From Nitrospinae bacterium RIFCSPLOWO2_12_FULL_45_22 (GTDB lineage Bacteria > 2-12-FULL-45-22), in NCBI GenBank assembly GCA_001803565.1, contig MHDQ01000276.1, positions 1 to 13,862 on the forward strand: 13,862 bases of DNA, in the 5' to 3' direction. Position 1 is the stretch's first letter. Each line of letters begins with the position of its first letter. Shown here piece by piece: positions 13,732 to 13,862 of the stretch. Under the pieces are notes generated by a model. It had not been told where the DNA came from, searched no databases, and saw only the letters and a program-made list of their open reading frames with translations. The position numbers and the translations under genes were made by a program.

Positions 13732-13862
13732 ATGCTTTTTAAGAACATGCAACATATACATTTTGTAGGAATTGGTGGCATAGGCATGAGTGGTCTGGCC
13801 GAAGTCTTATTAAATCTGGGCTATCAAATAAGTGGCTCTGACCTGGTAGATACCTCCCTTAC
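13732..13862 (+). CDS. murC: UDP-N-acetylmuramate:L-alanine ligase MurC, N-terminal part (runs off the window)
   Basis: MurC adds L-Ala to UDP-MurNAc, the first step of stem-peptide synthesis. Only 43 codons are visible. They include [19 protein letters not shown], then [19 protein letters not shown], which is the nucleotide-binding-like [17 protein letters not shown] signature at the start of MurC. ATG 13732 gives an N-terminus typical of the family; M6 (13747) is an alternative. There is no ribosome-binding site, as the leader is AT-rich (TAAATAAATAAT). Its place after murG is the classical dcw order; murB, ddl, ftsQ, ftsA or ftsZ would be expected further right, but that is not seen. Confidence 0.93.
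   Translation, partial: MLFKNMQHIHFVGIGGIGMSGLAEVLLNLGYQISGSDLVDTSL

Overview
The window is a division and cell-wall (dcw) gene cluster read left to right, preceded by a divergent leucyl aminopeptidase gene and the tail of a tyrosine recombinase gene. Gene order after pepA is mraZ, rsmH (mraW), ftsL, ftsI, murE, murF, mraY, murD, ftsW, murG and the start of murC, which runs off the right edge. MurE carries the DNPR signature of meso-diaminopimelate-adding enzymes. FtsI has no C-terminal PASTA repeats. The order matches diderm bacteria. GC content is moderate by eye. The gene set and the many intergenic repeats fit an uncultivated diderm lineage, but I cannot name a phylum from this sequence alone.

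Layout. Positions 2-76 hold the last 24 codons of a XerC/D- or IntI-like recombinase, including its probable catalytic Tyr. pepA (157-1659, minus) converges on it. The 427-base pepA-mraZ gap holds three copies of an 11-base word, an AT-rich perfect inverted repeat, a sigma70-type promoter, a ladder of GTGG boxes at 10-base spacing that match the MraZ operator architecture, and a G-quadruplex motif lying over the mraZ ribosome-binding site and GTG start. From mraZ to ftsI the genes overlap by 1-4 bases and are probably co-translated. From ftsI onward several junctions (ftsI/murE, murE/murF, mraY/murD, ftsW/murG, murG/murC) are occupied by short palindromic repeats.

How the genes work together. 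MraZ autoregulates the operon and RsmH methylates 16S rRNA. MurD, MurE and MurF extend UDP-MurNAc to the pentapeptide, after MurC adds L-Ala. MraY and MurG build lipid I and lipid II at the membrane. FtsW (glycosyltransferase) and FtsI (transpeptidase), with FtsL, polymerise and cross-link septal peptidoglycan.

The core genes are ordinary. The unusual content is between and at the ends of genes. Repeat-like palindromes built from GGTCA/TGACC words sit at five places and appear to encode the FtsI N-terminal region, the FtsI C-terminal tail and the first codons of MurG; the FtsL tail and the apparent MurF N-terminus also look repeat-derived. The murG-murC gap holds an approximately 170-base inverted-repeat-bounded element with a 53-codon ORF that may be a decayed GxxExxY-type gene. 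I saw no CRISPR array, tRNA, rRNA or complete mobile element.
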